Assembly (NCBI GenBank): GCA_947095585.1
Contig: OX352761.1
Span: 59,140,832 to 59,204,831, forward strand
From: Nephrocerus scutellatus
Taxonomy: Eukaryota > Arthropoda > Insecta > Diptera > Pipunculidae
DNA: 64,000 nt
Reading direction: 5' to 3'
Below, in pieces: positions 42,195 to 52,189 of this stretch. The notes below the pieces were generated by a model. That model saw only the letters and a list, made by a program, of their open reading frames with translations. It was not told where the DNA came from and searched no databases. A program made the translations under genes and the position numbers. How positions within the stretch are numbered: position 1 is the stretch's first letter; each line of letters opens with the position of its first letter.

Positions 42195-43156
42195 CGTCAT
42201 TCGTTCAGCTGTTAACCAATCTAAATCATCGTCTAGTAAAACGTGCGGCAATTGCTGAGTTCTTTGAGAATAATAAGATACCGAGGTTACAACTTTGTTA
42301 ATTTCGTTAAGAGCATTCATTTTTCCGTTGAAGCTAGATACTTGAAGTAAACGTAATATTATTTTCAAACGAAACATTTCTAAATCACGGATCAGATCTT
42401 CCTGTCCTTGTATGCGGCTAGCTAAGCAACGCACCGCTTTAACAATTCCATTTATACAATCGTTTCTCCCTTCAGGCTTTGCTTCTTGTTTCAGTTCATC
42501 ATCAGAAAAACTTTCTAGCAGATCAAGGACTTCTATCCAAATTGGCTTGAAGTATTTTAAAATAGTAAAAGGGTCTAAAAACTCGTAGCACTGACCAAAG
42601 GGCCTTAACAAACTATGTATTAGGGGCAATGTTAACTTATCTTTGCAATCTTCAGGGCAAGCCTGAGGTTTCTCTGGATTTATAACGTTTACGGAGGATT
42701 CTAGTTTAGCTCTATCTTTTTTTAATATATCCAGCCCAACGTTAAATCTTTCTAAGAGGTTATCAAATCCTCCTAGCTGTCCAAACCGATTAATAAGGTC
42801 TACTAGCCATCCGTGGGGAGATTTGGGTTCTTGTGGCAATTTGGCAAACATTTTGTTCCCATCAAGAACACCCCAAATGCAATCGGGTCCAAAACATTCA
42901 GGCTGTCGAGCTGCATTGTAACTATTAAACTTATTGTTTGGATCTAAAACGATAGTTAGTAGTTCAAGAAGATGAAGGTTATCGCGTTTCATATGAATTG
43001 CTATTAAATTTAATAATTTTCCACATGACATCAGAATACAGTGGTGAATATTGTTTTTCCAAGAATTTACTGCTTCGTCCGTTAAAATTTTCGAAAAAGA
43101 TGTTGTCAAGGCATTTCTATAAAACTCCATGCATGGCTCTGAGTCATGATCACATC
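42195..43156 (-). CDS. faf: fat facets exon 3
   Basis: 962 bp, about residues 85-405: from 'DHDSEPCMEFYRNALTTSFS' through 'KILTDEAVNSWKNNIHHCIL', 'PHGWLVDLINRFGQLGGFDN', 'LIHSLLRPFGQCYEFLDPFT' and 'LQVSSFNGKMNALNEINKVV' to 'DDLDWLTAERMT'. It is entirely open and closely follows Drosophila Faf. The acceptor is 'tttttttag' at 43157, and the donor GTAGCT begins at 42194. The Met at 43130 is internal. Confidence 0.96.
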
Positions 43157-43214
43157 CTAAAAAAAAATAATCATATAAATCTAATGCATATAAAAAATAA
43201 GATATCTTAATTAC
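43157..43214 (-). other. faf intron 2 (58 bp)
   Basis: Donor GTAATT, acceptor 'ttttttttag'. The phase-1 junction gives 'LTTAGCDHDSEP'. Confidence 0.9.
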
Positions 43215-43363
43215 CCGCTGTTGTCAAATTAATGGCAAAATTAAGAAGAATTTCAAGTTCTTGTTCCGGCAAAACAGGTACGACCCATCGAGGATTAGAA
43301 ATTTTTTGAGATAATGATCGTAATTTTATAATCGGAAAAGATTCTATTAGTTTCTCAGGTGAT
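43215..43363 (-). CDS. faf: fat facets exon 2
   Basis: 149 bp, about residues 35-84: 'SPEKLIESFPIIKLRSLSQK', 'ISNPRWVVPVLPEQELEILL' and 'NFAINLTTAG', conserved in Faf. Missed as an open frame because it lacks a Met. The acceptor is 'aatttatag' at 43364; the donor is GTAATT. Confidence 0.94.
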
Positions 43364-43420
43364 CTATAAATTGATTATATTAAACAAATTTATTTATTTA
43401 GAAAACGCTTTTGTGCTTAC
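43364..43420 (-). other. faf intron 1 (57 bp)
   Basis: Donor GTAAGC, acceptor 'caatttatag'. Confidence 0.88.
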
Positions 43421-43524
43421 AAATTTATTCCATTTTCACTTGTAAGAACTGAAATTGTACCGTCTGACTGTGACTGCACATCTGTTGTATCGCCTGTTTG
43501 ACGCCCTCGCGTGTCAAAAGTCAT
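43421..43524 (-). CDS. faf: fat facets exon 1 (start codon)
   Basis: Starts ATG at 43524; 'MTFDTRGRQTGDTTD' matches the Drosophila Faf start (MTFDTR...). The 34 codons before the phase-2 donor GTAAGC form a short, Ser/Thr/Gln-rich leader, much shorter than the low-complexity N-terminal region of D. melanogaster Faf. No upstream in-frame Met was seen near it. Its 5' untranslated region and promoter lie right of 43524 and are not resolved. Confidence 0.92.
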
Positions 43525-44229
43525 CTTTTGGGATTCTTTTGAGTTATACTGTGTTCAACTGTTTACATAATTATAGGTAAGATCACAGTTTTAACTGCAT
43601 TTCTTCCTAAGACTTCTGTTTCTTAAAGATCATAAATAACAGAATTTTTTTAACGAACGTAAAAATACACAACATAATTACATTACTTACGATTTAATGC
43701 ATCAATATTGGTTTCTTCAGAATAAAAAATTACTTTCTTAAAAAAGATATTTATATGTATGCAATCGAACACGAATTTCTTCAGTATAAATAACTGATAT
43801 TTACCAAAACACTCACCCTTTTTTCCGCCCGCACAAATTATGAGGATATTTACAACCAATTGTCAAAACATTTATTATATTAGTTTTGAATAACCAAAGG
43901 TTTTTAGAATTGAACACTTTTCATGTCTTAAAATTTTGAGATAATTTGTGTAACCCTTTTTTGCAATGAAAATCAGCCGGCCAGACAAAATGGCGACATT
44001 ACCCGACACTAATTCTTACTAACTTCAAAAAATTGCGTATCGCTCTAACATCTACTCTCACTAAATAATGAAAATAATTAATTCACTAATATATATAAAT
44101 TAATTAAAAATTGATAAAGGTCGTGCCAAGTCCAAGGTGTAATTCCAAAATTTGCCTTAAAAATAGAGCGAATTGTTCCTAATTCCGCGTTGTATATAAA
44201 TGTGTTCTTTAAAAAATTGCTAAAACCAA
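43525..44229. other. faf 5' upstream region
   Basis: Should contain the faf promoter and 5' untranslated sequence (minus strand). No convincing TATA box or other gene was found. The sequence 'ccagacaaaatggcgac' near 43980 is notable only for its higher GC. The upstream fold-back element begins about 700 bp from the start codon. Confidence 0.5.
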
Positions 44230-45240
44230 CCATGGATTGTTAGATCTGTTGGTGTCATTCGAATTGGGAATTACAAAAACAATTCCACTGTTGAATTCCT
44301 TCTTTGGAATTTGAAAACCTGCTGTTTGGCTGGTTTTGACATTCGAATTCGTGTTCAAATTCCAAATAAAATACAGCTAATAGCTATTGCTATATTGCTT
44401 TGGCAAAGCAACAATCACGTAACAACAACAATCGCATAAGCATAAAGCCGAAAATAAATCCAAAAAGTTTTTAGGATTTATAACTAAAGCCATTTTTTAG
44501 TTATAGCGCTCACCGTAAGGCGGTGTTTTGTTTAACACACATAACAAAATGCATCGAACATTTAAAGCCCATTTAAAGCCAAAAGCTATTGTTTTTGTAA
44601 AGCCAAGCTGGATTAGCCAAAGCAACGCAGCAATTAAGAAACTAAAACAGCAACAGCTGTTGGCTTTACCGCCTTACGGTGAGCACCAGTACTATAAAAA
44701 GGCTTTAGTTTCCTTAATCCTGAACATTTTTATTTTCTTCGGCTTCATGTCGCTTTATCACCGCCTTACGGTGAGTGCTATAACTATAAAATGACTTTAG
44801 TTTTAAATCCTAAAAACTTTTTGGATTTTTTTTCGGCTTTATGCTTATGCGATTGTTGTTGTCAGCCAAGCGGGATTAGACAAAACAATACAGCAATAGC
44901 AAATAGTAAATTGATTAATAGCTGTATTTTATTTGGAATCCGAATACGAATTTGAATGGCAAAACCAGCCAAAAAAAGCCAAACAGCAGGTTTTCAAATT
45001 CCAAGGAAGGAGTTCGACAGTGCAATTGAAGTTGTATTTTATTTGAATTCGAATTGGGAATTATAACAACAATTGCACTGTTGAATTCCTTCTTTGGTAT
45101 GTGAAAACCAGCCAAACAGCAGGTTTTCCAATTCGAAAGAAGGAATTCGACAGTGCAATTGTTGTTGTAATTCCTTATTCCTCGGCAATAAAATACAGCT
45201 CTTGTGTTGTAATTCCCAATTCGAATTCAAGTAAAATACA
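44230..45240. mobile_element. Fold-back-like element with long, modular inverted repeats
   Basis: The left arm (about 44260-44525) and right arm (about 44763-45010) are inverted copies. Left has 'caatcgcataagcataaagc', 'ccaaaaagtttttaggattt' and 'cgctcaccgtaaggcggtg'; right has 'accgccttacggtgagtgct', 'atcctaaaaactttttggat' and 'gctttatgcttatgcgattg'. The outer parts carry 'tgaaaacctgctgtttggct' and, inverted, 'agccaaacagcaggttttca', the latter also repeated at 45100-45125 with 'ttcgacagtgcaattg'. The spacer has a third 'accgccttacggtgagcac' (44668). No transposase. Arms this long with modular sub-repeats are typical of fold-back (FB/Galileo-type) elements. Confidence 0.75.
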
Positions 45241-45764
45241 GCTAATGTGTCCGTTTGGGCAACTTAAGATGAATTCATTCCTTTCCAAAAAAAATTTTAA
45301 TTGTTTGACGACAAAAGAATTATAGTTATTAGACTAAAAACGTGCGAGAAAAAATGAGCGGGACGACTATTGGTTAATTGAAGTTGTGGTTAGCCAGAAG
45401 AGATTGACACTACGCGAATTTTATAGTTATTTTATATCTGCAGGGGAAATAATGGCTGTGTTTTTTTATGTCGTTGTACTCGGAAAGAATTAAGATAGGT
45501 TTTTTTTTTATTATTCTCCGAGAAATCTTTCTTCTTTGAAGTATTTTTACATCCCGATAATTCTCGGATATGATCCTTTTACTCTGAAGAAATATACAGA
45601 ACATTTCTTGACAGCTGTAGCTGTTTGTTTCTTTAAACATGAGACATGTCGAATAATCGACTACTATGGAGCATTCAGGTGAAAAATAAAACGTTTCTCT
45701 GTTACTAAAAAAGCACAGCAGATAATTTTTTTGATCTGACAGAACTGATCAGAGCAAAAAATTA
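45241..45764. other. Unassigned sequence between fold-back element and BEL
   Basis: No gene recognised. Small hairpin-prone words such as 'ggatatctcggaactcggat' occur near the BEL left border. Confidence 0.4.
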
Positions 45765-45839
45765 TTGGATTTATCGGATATCTCGGAACTCGGATTTCTC
45801 CGACATAAAAAAAACACGGACAATATCTGTTGCATTATT

Positions 45840-47594
45840 TGCACCAATTGGAGCCATGTCGACACTAAGCGGAACCCCGCTGACTGTGCGTCCCGTGGCG
45901 TTGAACCATCATTATTACACAACCATCCATTGTGGTGGACGGGTCCTGGTTGGCTGCGGGAAGACATAAGTAAGTGGCCACTTCAGAAGACTCGCGAGGT
46001 TCACACGAACATCGATGAACGCAAAATAAATTCAATGATCGCAACACATGTAGAAGCCGTAACGTGTCGCAACGACATTTACCATTTACTCGCTCGATGT
46101 TCATCGCTCGGCAAATTACTTCGTGTCACGGCTTTATGCAGACGCCCTATCCACCGTCGACGTATCAGCGCAGCAACGCGATTAGAAGGTTTCATAACCG
46201 TACCGGAGCTCAATTGGTCAATCGAGTTCTGGGTCAGGCTGGTTCAATCAATCCATTTCGCTGACAAGATATCACGATGTCAGTCAGGGGAACACCTACT
46301 CGACAAAAGCCCACTTCGGTCTCTAAACCCTTTCGTCGACGTCGACGGGATCCTACGTGTTGGAGGGCGGCTTAAAAACTCGAATGTGCCATACACAGAG
46401 AAGCATCCGATAATTCTTCCCAAAGATGATCAACTCACCCATTTAATCATTTCACAAGCACATCGCACAACGCTACACGGCGGTCCACAGCTGATGTTGG
46501 CTCATTTACGAAAGCACTACTGGATCCTGAGCATCAAAACCTTGGTGCGCTCGCACGTCCATAAATGCGTCGTGTGCTTTCGCCATCGCTCAATCACGAG
46601 CCAGCAAATGATGGCGAATCTTCCATCGCATCGTGTTACACCATCGAGGCCGTTTTTGCACAGCGGTGTAGACTATGCCGGTCCGATATCGATCAAATTA
46701 CGTAAGGGCCGTGGTGGTGCATCGACGAAAGGTTACATCTGCCTATTCGTCTGTCTATCCACCAAAGCACTGCATTTGGAGTTGGTGTCCGAGCTCACCA
46801 CCAATGCATTTATAGCATCGTTCAAGAGGTTCACTGCGCGAAGAGGCAAAATTCAAAGCCTATACAGCGATTGTGCAACCAACTTCGTTGGATCCAGTCG
46901 TCAACTGGCATTCCTGCATCAACAGAGCACTAAGGCTGTCAGTCCCGAGATAGCTGCACTACTGGCACAAGATGGCACCACCTGGAGATTCATCCCTCCT
47001 GCTTCGCCACATTTTGGCGGATTGTGGGAAGCAGGAGTGAAATCAGTGAAACACCATTTACGACGTGTCATGGGCGACACCTTACTTACATTCGAGGAAT
47101 TGACGACGTTGCTGTGCCAGATCGAATCGTGCTTGAATTCGCGACCATTATGCCCCATGTCGGACGACCCAGATGACTGCACGATTCTCACCCCAGGTCA
47201 TTTCCTGATCGGGGAGGCACCAATTACGACACCCGAACCAGCATTGCTCGAGGTGAAGACCAACCGTCTCAATCGTTTCCAACTAGTTCAAAGGATGTAC
47301 CAGCATTTCTGGAGAATTTGGTCTACAGAATACCTCTCCCGCCTGCAACAACGCCCAAAGTGGTTGAGAACCAACGAAAACATTGTTATCGGCCAATTGG
47401 TGCTCATCAAGGAAGAAACCATGCCACCTTCGAAATGGCTACTCGGCAGGGTCATCGATACTCATCCGGGATCTGACGGACGAGTTCGCGTCGCAACAGT
47501 GAGATGTCAGAACGCTGTGTACAAGCGACCAGTGACCAAACTGTGCCTACTGCCCATCCCAGACAACAACAACAATCAGCAACTAAAGCATTAA
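45840..47594 (+). pseudogene. BEL/Pao pol C-terminal part: RNase H end and integrase
   Basis: About 585 codons of open frame without breaks (the open frame runs from 45765, but BEL-like sequence starts near 'WSHVDTKRNPADCASRGVEP'). Order: RNase H tail with 'HPLWWTGPGWL'; integrase finger 'HRTTLHGGPQLMLAHLRKHY' and 'CVVCFRHR'; core with 'HSGVDYAGPI' (first Asp), 'LYSDCATNFVG' (second Asp) and 'HFGGLWEAGVKSVKHHL' (Glu); C-terminal 'VLIKEETMPPSKWLLGRVID' ending 'TKLCLLPIP'. Gag, protease and RT are absent, so it is 5'-truncated but otherwise well preserved, hence relatively young. Confidence 0.92.
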
Positions 47595-47616
47595 AATCCT
47601 TTAGGGCCGCCGGCAA

Positions 47617-47994
47617 TGTTGGATTGTTCAATCACCAATATAAACACCTCGACAATCATGTACGTCAGAAGTTACGCACTACCATGTGAAGGTGACATCT
47701 AAGAAAACGTCATTTGAGAATTGTCAGCTTTTACTTCTTCCCTTTTGACTATCGAACGAGTGCAGACTGAACCACGTTGCCGCAGCCTTAATCGCTAAGC
47801 ATCTGAGGAAAAAATAGGAAATAAGTATTTTCTTGTCACAAAAGACGTTCAGGTTTCTTGATTCATAAATATTTCGTGTGAAATTTTACGTTTTGCAAAT
47901 TCGAATATATTCCCAATCATCTTACAGATTGATCACAAATAAAGCTCACAACTCAATCAACAGATGCTCAGTAGTTTGTCCAGGGTTCGTTACA
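47617..47994 (+). repeat. BEL 3' LTR
   Basis: Begins TGTTGGATTGTTCAATCACC 22 bp after the pol stop and ends 'agggttcgTTACA', about 378 bp, with AATAAA at about 47938. Downstream is the LTR of another (minus-strand) Gypsy, into which the BEL element seems to have inserted. The exact right border is inferred from the TG...CA rule. Confidence 0.7.
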
Positions 47995-48520
47995 GAAAAA
48001 TTATGAATTATGATACGTGAAATGAGTTTACTTTCGTTTATTAATAATTTTAGCTTATATTTATAATATTTTATTTTTAATTATACTTAAAACAATTGAC
48101 TACGAACTATAAGGATAAGGAACTATATACAGGATCAAGGGTCCAAGTATAGAGGTACTTGGACCGTCGTGACCATGCAGCGTGCTTCCCGTAAATGGTC
48201 TGTTAGTGGGATAGTATAGAGGAAAGGTGCTATTGGAGAGGTGGTACCTCTGCCCATGAAGAGAAATAAAAATTAGCCAGCGAATCCCTTACCGTGGTTG
48301 ATTTTTCAAAAAATCATCCCTTTAAGTATTTGCCACCTTAACGGATACTACAGGGTGTATATTATATATATTATATATTATTTATAATAATAAAAAATTA
48401 ACAAATGAGGTGGTAGTGATCCCGGAATGAAATTAAATTTTTATATAACTTCAAAACGGATTTTATTTTTCTCATCTTTTGTGAGGGGAAATTTCTTATG
48501 CCCGGAAATTTTTCGTCACA
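47995..48520 (-). repeat. Gypsy-E 3' LTR (probable, partial)
   Basis: On the minus strand it starts TGTGACGAAAAATTTCCGG at 48520, directly after the purine tract 'cgggagcataagggagg'. It extends left to the BEL LTR junction. AT-rich with a '(at)n' run near 48365-48395. Its outer end is not identified because BEL abuts it. Confidence 0.65.
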
Positions 48521-48586
48521 CCTCCCTTATGCTCCCGGAGGTATGGCGACCTGAACCTGTCCTGAGTGGTTTATGTTAACGCGATA

Positions 48587-49217
48587 TCATTTCCTGTTTA
48601 TATCTTCGAGGAAATGTGTCTGCTGGCTCTTCTTGCGCGTGTGTTGGGCCTTCCTTATTTGTTGACGTAGTTCTGGAGGCCAGTCTTCCGGTCCCACTAA
48701 GTTTTTGGTTATGCTGTTGGGGCTCTTTTGTCCGTTGGTGCTATTGCGGCCCCTGCTGTTGCTGCATTTGGTGTTACCATGGTTGTTGTTGTTACTATGG
48801 TTTTTGTTGTCGCTGTGCTTGTTGGTTTTACTGTGTTTGTTGTTGTCGACGCTGTTTTTGGTGCCTATTTTTTTGGATACGTGGCCATTGGGGCATGAGG
48901 TCAAGAGACTCCATGGGTCCTGCCCTGCCCGGGGTCCTTGGGTTTTTTGGTACGGAACCCTTGTGTTGGGTGGAATGGAAACTTTGAATTGTGGTTTGTC
49001 ATTGCGGTAGGTGGCGATTTTTTTGGCTGTAGCGGTTCCAGGTAGGTATGGTATTGCAAACTTTTAGATCGTTGATATGCGCGGTGCGGACTTTATGACT
49101 CCCGTGTTTGCGGATCTTGGCGATTACCGGCGATATGAACGCGGTGACCACGTATGAACCATCGTACTTGGGGGCATACTTTTCGGCGAAGTTTGTGAGG
49201 AACAAAATTCTACACAT
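48587..49217 (-). pseudogene. Gypsy-E integrase C-terminus and post-integrase tail
   Basis: The minus-strand frame 49193-48999 gives 'NFAEKYAPKYDGSYVVTAFI' and 'SPVIAKIRKHG', 'VRTAHINDLKVCN', a Gypsy integrase C-terminal (GPY/F-like) module. A second frame at 48904-48587 is Asn/Ser/Lys-rich and ends 'WPPELRQQIRKAQHTRKKSQ', a usual form of the tail of such pol proteins. The upstream integrase is cut off by the Gypsy-F LTR at 49194. Confidence 0.72.
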
Positions 49218-49460
49218 TAGAATTTCTGGAAATACCTAATTTCCAAGCCTTTTTTTTCATAGACATAAACTTATTGAAATAAACTCAAAATGTAGTTTTC
49301 AATGTTCACTCGTATGTACCGACGGCATTACAACAATTGTTAAGTGACTCAAAAATCACTCAATTGACGGCAAAATGGCAATGTTCATTTTTTCCTCTTT
49401 TCTCCTTCTCTTGCAAGTGATGGGCGATATAATACAAATCATATTGCATTGGACAGAACC
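49194..49460 (+). repeat. Gypsy-F LTR start, copy in duplication unit 1
   Basis: Begins TGTGAGGAACAAAATTC within Gypsy-E integrase and stops at 49460, where the second duplication unit starts. It matches 51626-51892. Confidence 0.85.
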
Positions 49461-50026
49461 AAGCAGGAGTGAAATCAGTGAAACACCATTTACGACGTGT
49501 CATGGGCGACACCTTACTCACATTCGAGGAATTGACGACGTTGCTGTGCCAGATCGAATCGTGCTTGAATTCGCGACCATTATGCCCCATGTCGGACGAC
49601 CCAGATGACTGCACGATTCTCACCCCAGGTCATTTCCTGATCGGGGAGGCACCAATTACGACACCCGAACCAGCATTGCTCGAGGTGAAGACCAACCGTC
49701 TCAATCGTTTCCAACTAGTTCAAAGGATGTACCAGCATTTCTGGAGAATTTGGTCTACAGAATACCTCTCCCGCCTGCAACAACGCCCAAAGTGGTTGAG
49801 AACCAACGAAAACATTGTTATCGGCCAATTGGTGCTCATCAAGGAAGAAACCATGCCACCTTCGAAATGGCTACTCGGCAGGGTCATCGATACTCATCCG
49901 GGATCTGACGGACGAGTTCGCGTCGCAACAGTGAGATGTCAGAACGCTGTGTACAAGCGACCAGTGACCAAACTGTGCCTACTGCCCATCCCAGACAACA
50001 ACAACAATCAGCAACTAAAGCATTAA
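49461..50026 (+). pseudogene. Duplicated BEL integrase C-terminal piece
   Basis: Identical protein to the end of the BEL integrase at 47029-47594, starting 'AGVKSVKHHLRRVMGDTLLT'. It has no own start context; only the Glu of the catalytic triad region survives at the border. A by-product of the tandem duplication. Confidence 0.92.
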
Positions 50027-51892
50027 AATCCTTTAGGGCCGCCGGCAATGTTGGATTGTTCAATCACCAATATAAACACCTCGACAATCATGTACGTCAG
50101 AAGTTACGCACTACCATGTGAAGGTGACATCTAAGAAAACGTCATTTGAGAATTGTCAGCTTTTACTTCTTCCCTTTTGACTATCGAACGAGTGCAGACT
50201 GAACCACGTTGCCGCAGCCTTAATCGCTAAGCATCTGAGGAAAAAATAGGAAATAAGTATTTTCTTGTCACAAAAGACGTTCAGGTTTCTTGATTCATAA
50301 ATATTTCGTGTGAAATTTTACGTTTTGCAAATTCGAATATATTCCCAATCATCTTACAGATTGATCACAAATAAAGCTCACAACTCAATCAACAGATGCT
50401 CAGTAGTTTGTCCAGGGTTCGTTACAGAAAAATTATGAATTATGATACGTGAAATGAGTTTACTTTCGTTTATTAATAATTTTAGCTTATATTTATAATA
50501 TTTTATTTTTAATTATACTTAAAACAATTGACTACGAACTATAAGGATAAGGAACTATATACAGGATCAAGGGTCCAAGTATAGAGGTACTTGGACCGTC
50601 GTGACCATGCAGCGTGCTTCCCGTAAATGGTCTGTTAGTGGGATAGTATAGAGGAAAGGTGCTATTGGAGAGGTGGTACCTCTGCCCATGAAGAGAAATA
50701 AAAATTAGCCAGCGAATCCCTTACCGTGGTTGATTTTTCAAAAAATCATCCCTTTAAGTATTTGCCACCTTAACGGATACTACAGGGTGTATATTATATA
50801 TATTATATATTATTTATAATAATAAAAAATTAACAAATGAGGTGGTAGTGATCCCGGAATGAAATTAAATTTTTATATAACTTCAAAACGGATTTTATTT
50901 TTCTCATCTTTTGTGAGGGGAAATTTCTTATGCCCGGAAATTTTTCGTCACACCTCCCTTATGCTCCCGGAGGTATGGCGACCTGAACCTGTCCTGAGTG
51001 GTTTATGTTAACGCGATATCATTTCCTGTTTATATCTTCGAGGAAATGTGTCTGCTGGCTCTTCTTGCGCGTGTGTTGGGCCTTCCTTATTTGTTGACGT
51101 AGTTCTGGAGGCCAGTCTTCCGGTCCCACTAAGTTTTTGGTTATGCTGTTGGGGCTCTTTTGTCCGTTGGTGCTATTGCGGCCCCTGCTGTTGCTGCATT
51201 TGGTGTTACCATGGTTGTTGTTGTTACTATGGTTTTTGTTGTCGCTGTGCTTGTTGGTTTTACTGTGTTTGTTGTTGTCGACGCTGTTTTTGGTGCCTAT
51301 TTTTTTGGATACGTGGCCATTGGGGCATGAGGTCAAGAGACTCCATGGGTCCTGCCCTGCCCGGGGTCCTTGGGTTTTTTGGTACGGAACCCTTGTGTTG
51401 GGTGGAATGGAAACTTTGAATTGTGGTTTGTCATTGCGGTAGGTGGCGATTTTTTTGGCTGTAGTGGTTCCAGGTAGGTATGGTATTGCAAACTTTTAGA
51501 TCGTTGATATGCGCGGTGCGGACTTTATGACTCCCGTGTTTGCGGATCTTGGCGATTACCGGCGATATGAACGCGGTGACCACGTATGAACCATCGTACT
51601 TGGGGGCATACTTTTCGGCGAAGTTTGTGAGGAACAAAATTCTACACATTAGAATTTCTGGAAATACCTAATTTCCAAGCCTTTTTTTTCATAGACATAA
51701 ACTTATTGAAATAAACTCAAAATGTAGTTTTCAATGTTCACTCGTATGTACCGACGGCATTACAACAATTGTTAAGTGACTCAAAATTCACTCAATTGAC
51801 GGCAAAATGGCAATGTTCATTTTTTCCTCTTTTCTCCTTCTCTTGCAAGTGATGGGCGATATAATACAAATCATATTGCATTGGACAGAACC
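49461..51892. repeat. Tandem duplication unit 2 (2,432 bp)
   Basis: Second copy of 47029-49460. It contains the BEL integrase end (49461-50026), BEL LTR (50049-50426), Gypsy-E LTR (50427-50952), Gypsy-E tail and integrase C-terminus (51019-51649) and Gypsy-F LTR start (51626-51892). Right of 51892 the Gypsy-F LTR continues, so the original order is unit 2 on the right and BEL on the left. The junction at 49460/49461 shares at most one base, so it is not explained by long flanking homology. Confidence 0.95.
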
Positions 51893-52189
51893 ACCACCAC
51901 GCAAACGCACAACTCTAAAAACCAATCTGACGCCACCGATTTCTATATGTGGGCAACCAGTGGATATAGGCAGATGATCACCATTGCACATAACAGCGAA
52001 TTCGCCCGAGAACGTCTGTCCCCCTCACGATCACGCATTAGGTGAAAATGTACTCCCACGCATAAACCAAAATCAACAAACACTAAACAAAAATCGGCTA
52101 AAATACAGTATAGCGGACAAAGGGTTAGGACTTTGAGACACATCTCTCCCGAAAGCTCTCAGGGAGCAGTTCTCGAAAATCGCCATCTA

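Larger units (their letters stand above)
47029..49460. repeat. Tandem duplication unit 1 (2,432 bp)
   Basis: Identical in order and spacing to 49461-51892; every shared landmark has an offset of exactly 2,432. Substitutions noticed: 47087 T/C, 49033 C/T, 49355 A/T; no indels. The unit starts at 'aagcaggagtgaaatcag' in the BEL integrase and ends at 'gcattggacagaacc' inside the Gypsy-F LTR. Confidence 0.95.

Noticed and set aside
42093..43130. A 345-codon gene starting at 43130
   Set aside because: It is faf exon 3 with read-through of intron 3; the Met is internal.
4054..43524. faf as a processed or decayed pseudogene
   Set aside because: Five introns with proper borders, exact frame continuity and no stops in 1,687 codons argue for a functional gene.
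39717..47594. A single BEL element running from the gag at 39.7 kb to the integrase at 47.6 kb
   Set aside because: Conserved faf exons 4 to 1 lie between the two pieces, so they must be separate BEL fragments.
48616..48987. Cys/Trp-rich open frame on the plus strand (also at 51048-51419)
   Set aside because: It is exactly antisense to the Asn/Ser-rich tail of the Gypsy-E pol, and its unusual composition is the complement of AAY/AAC-rich codons. No independent support.
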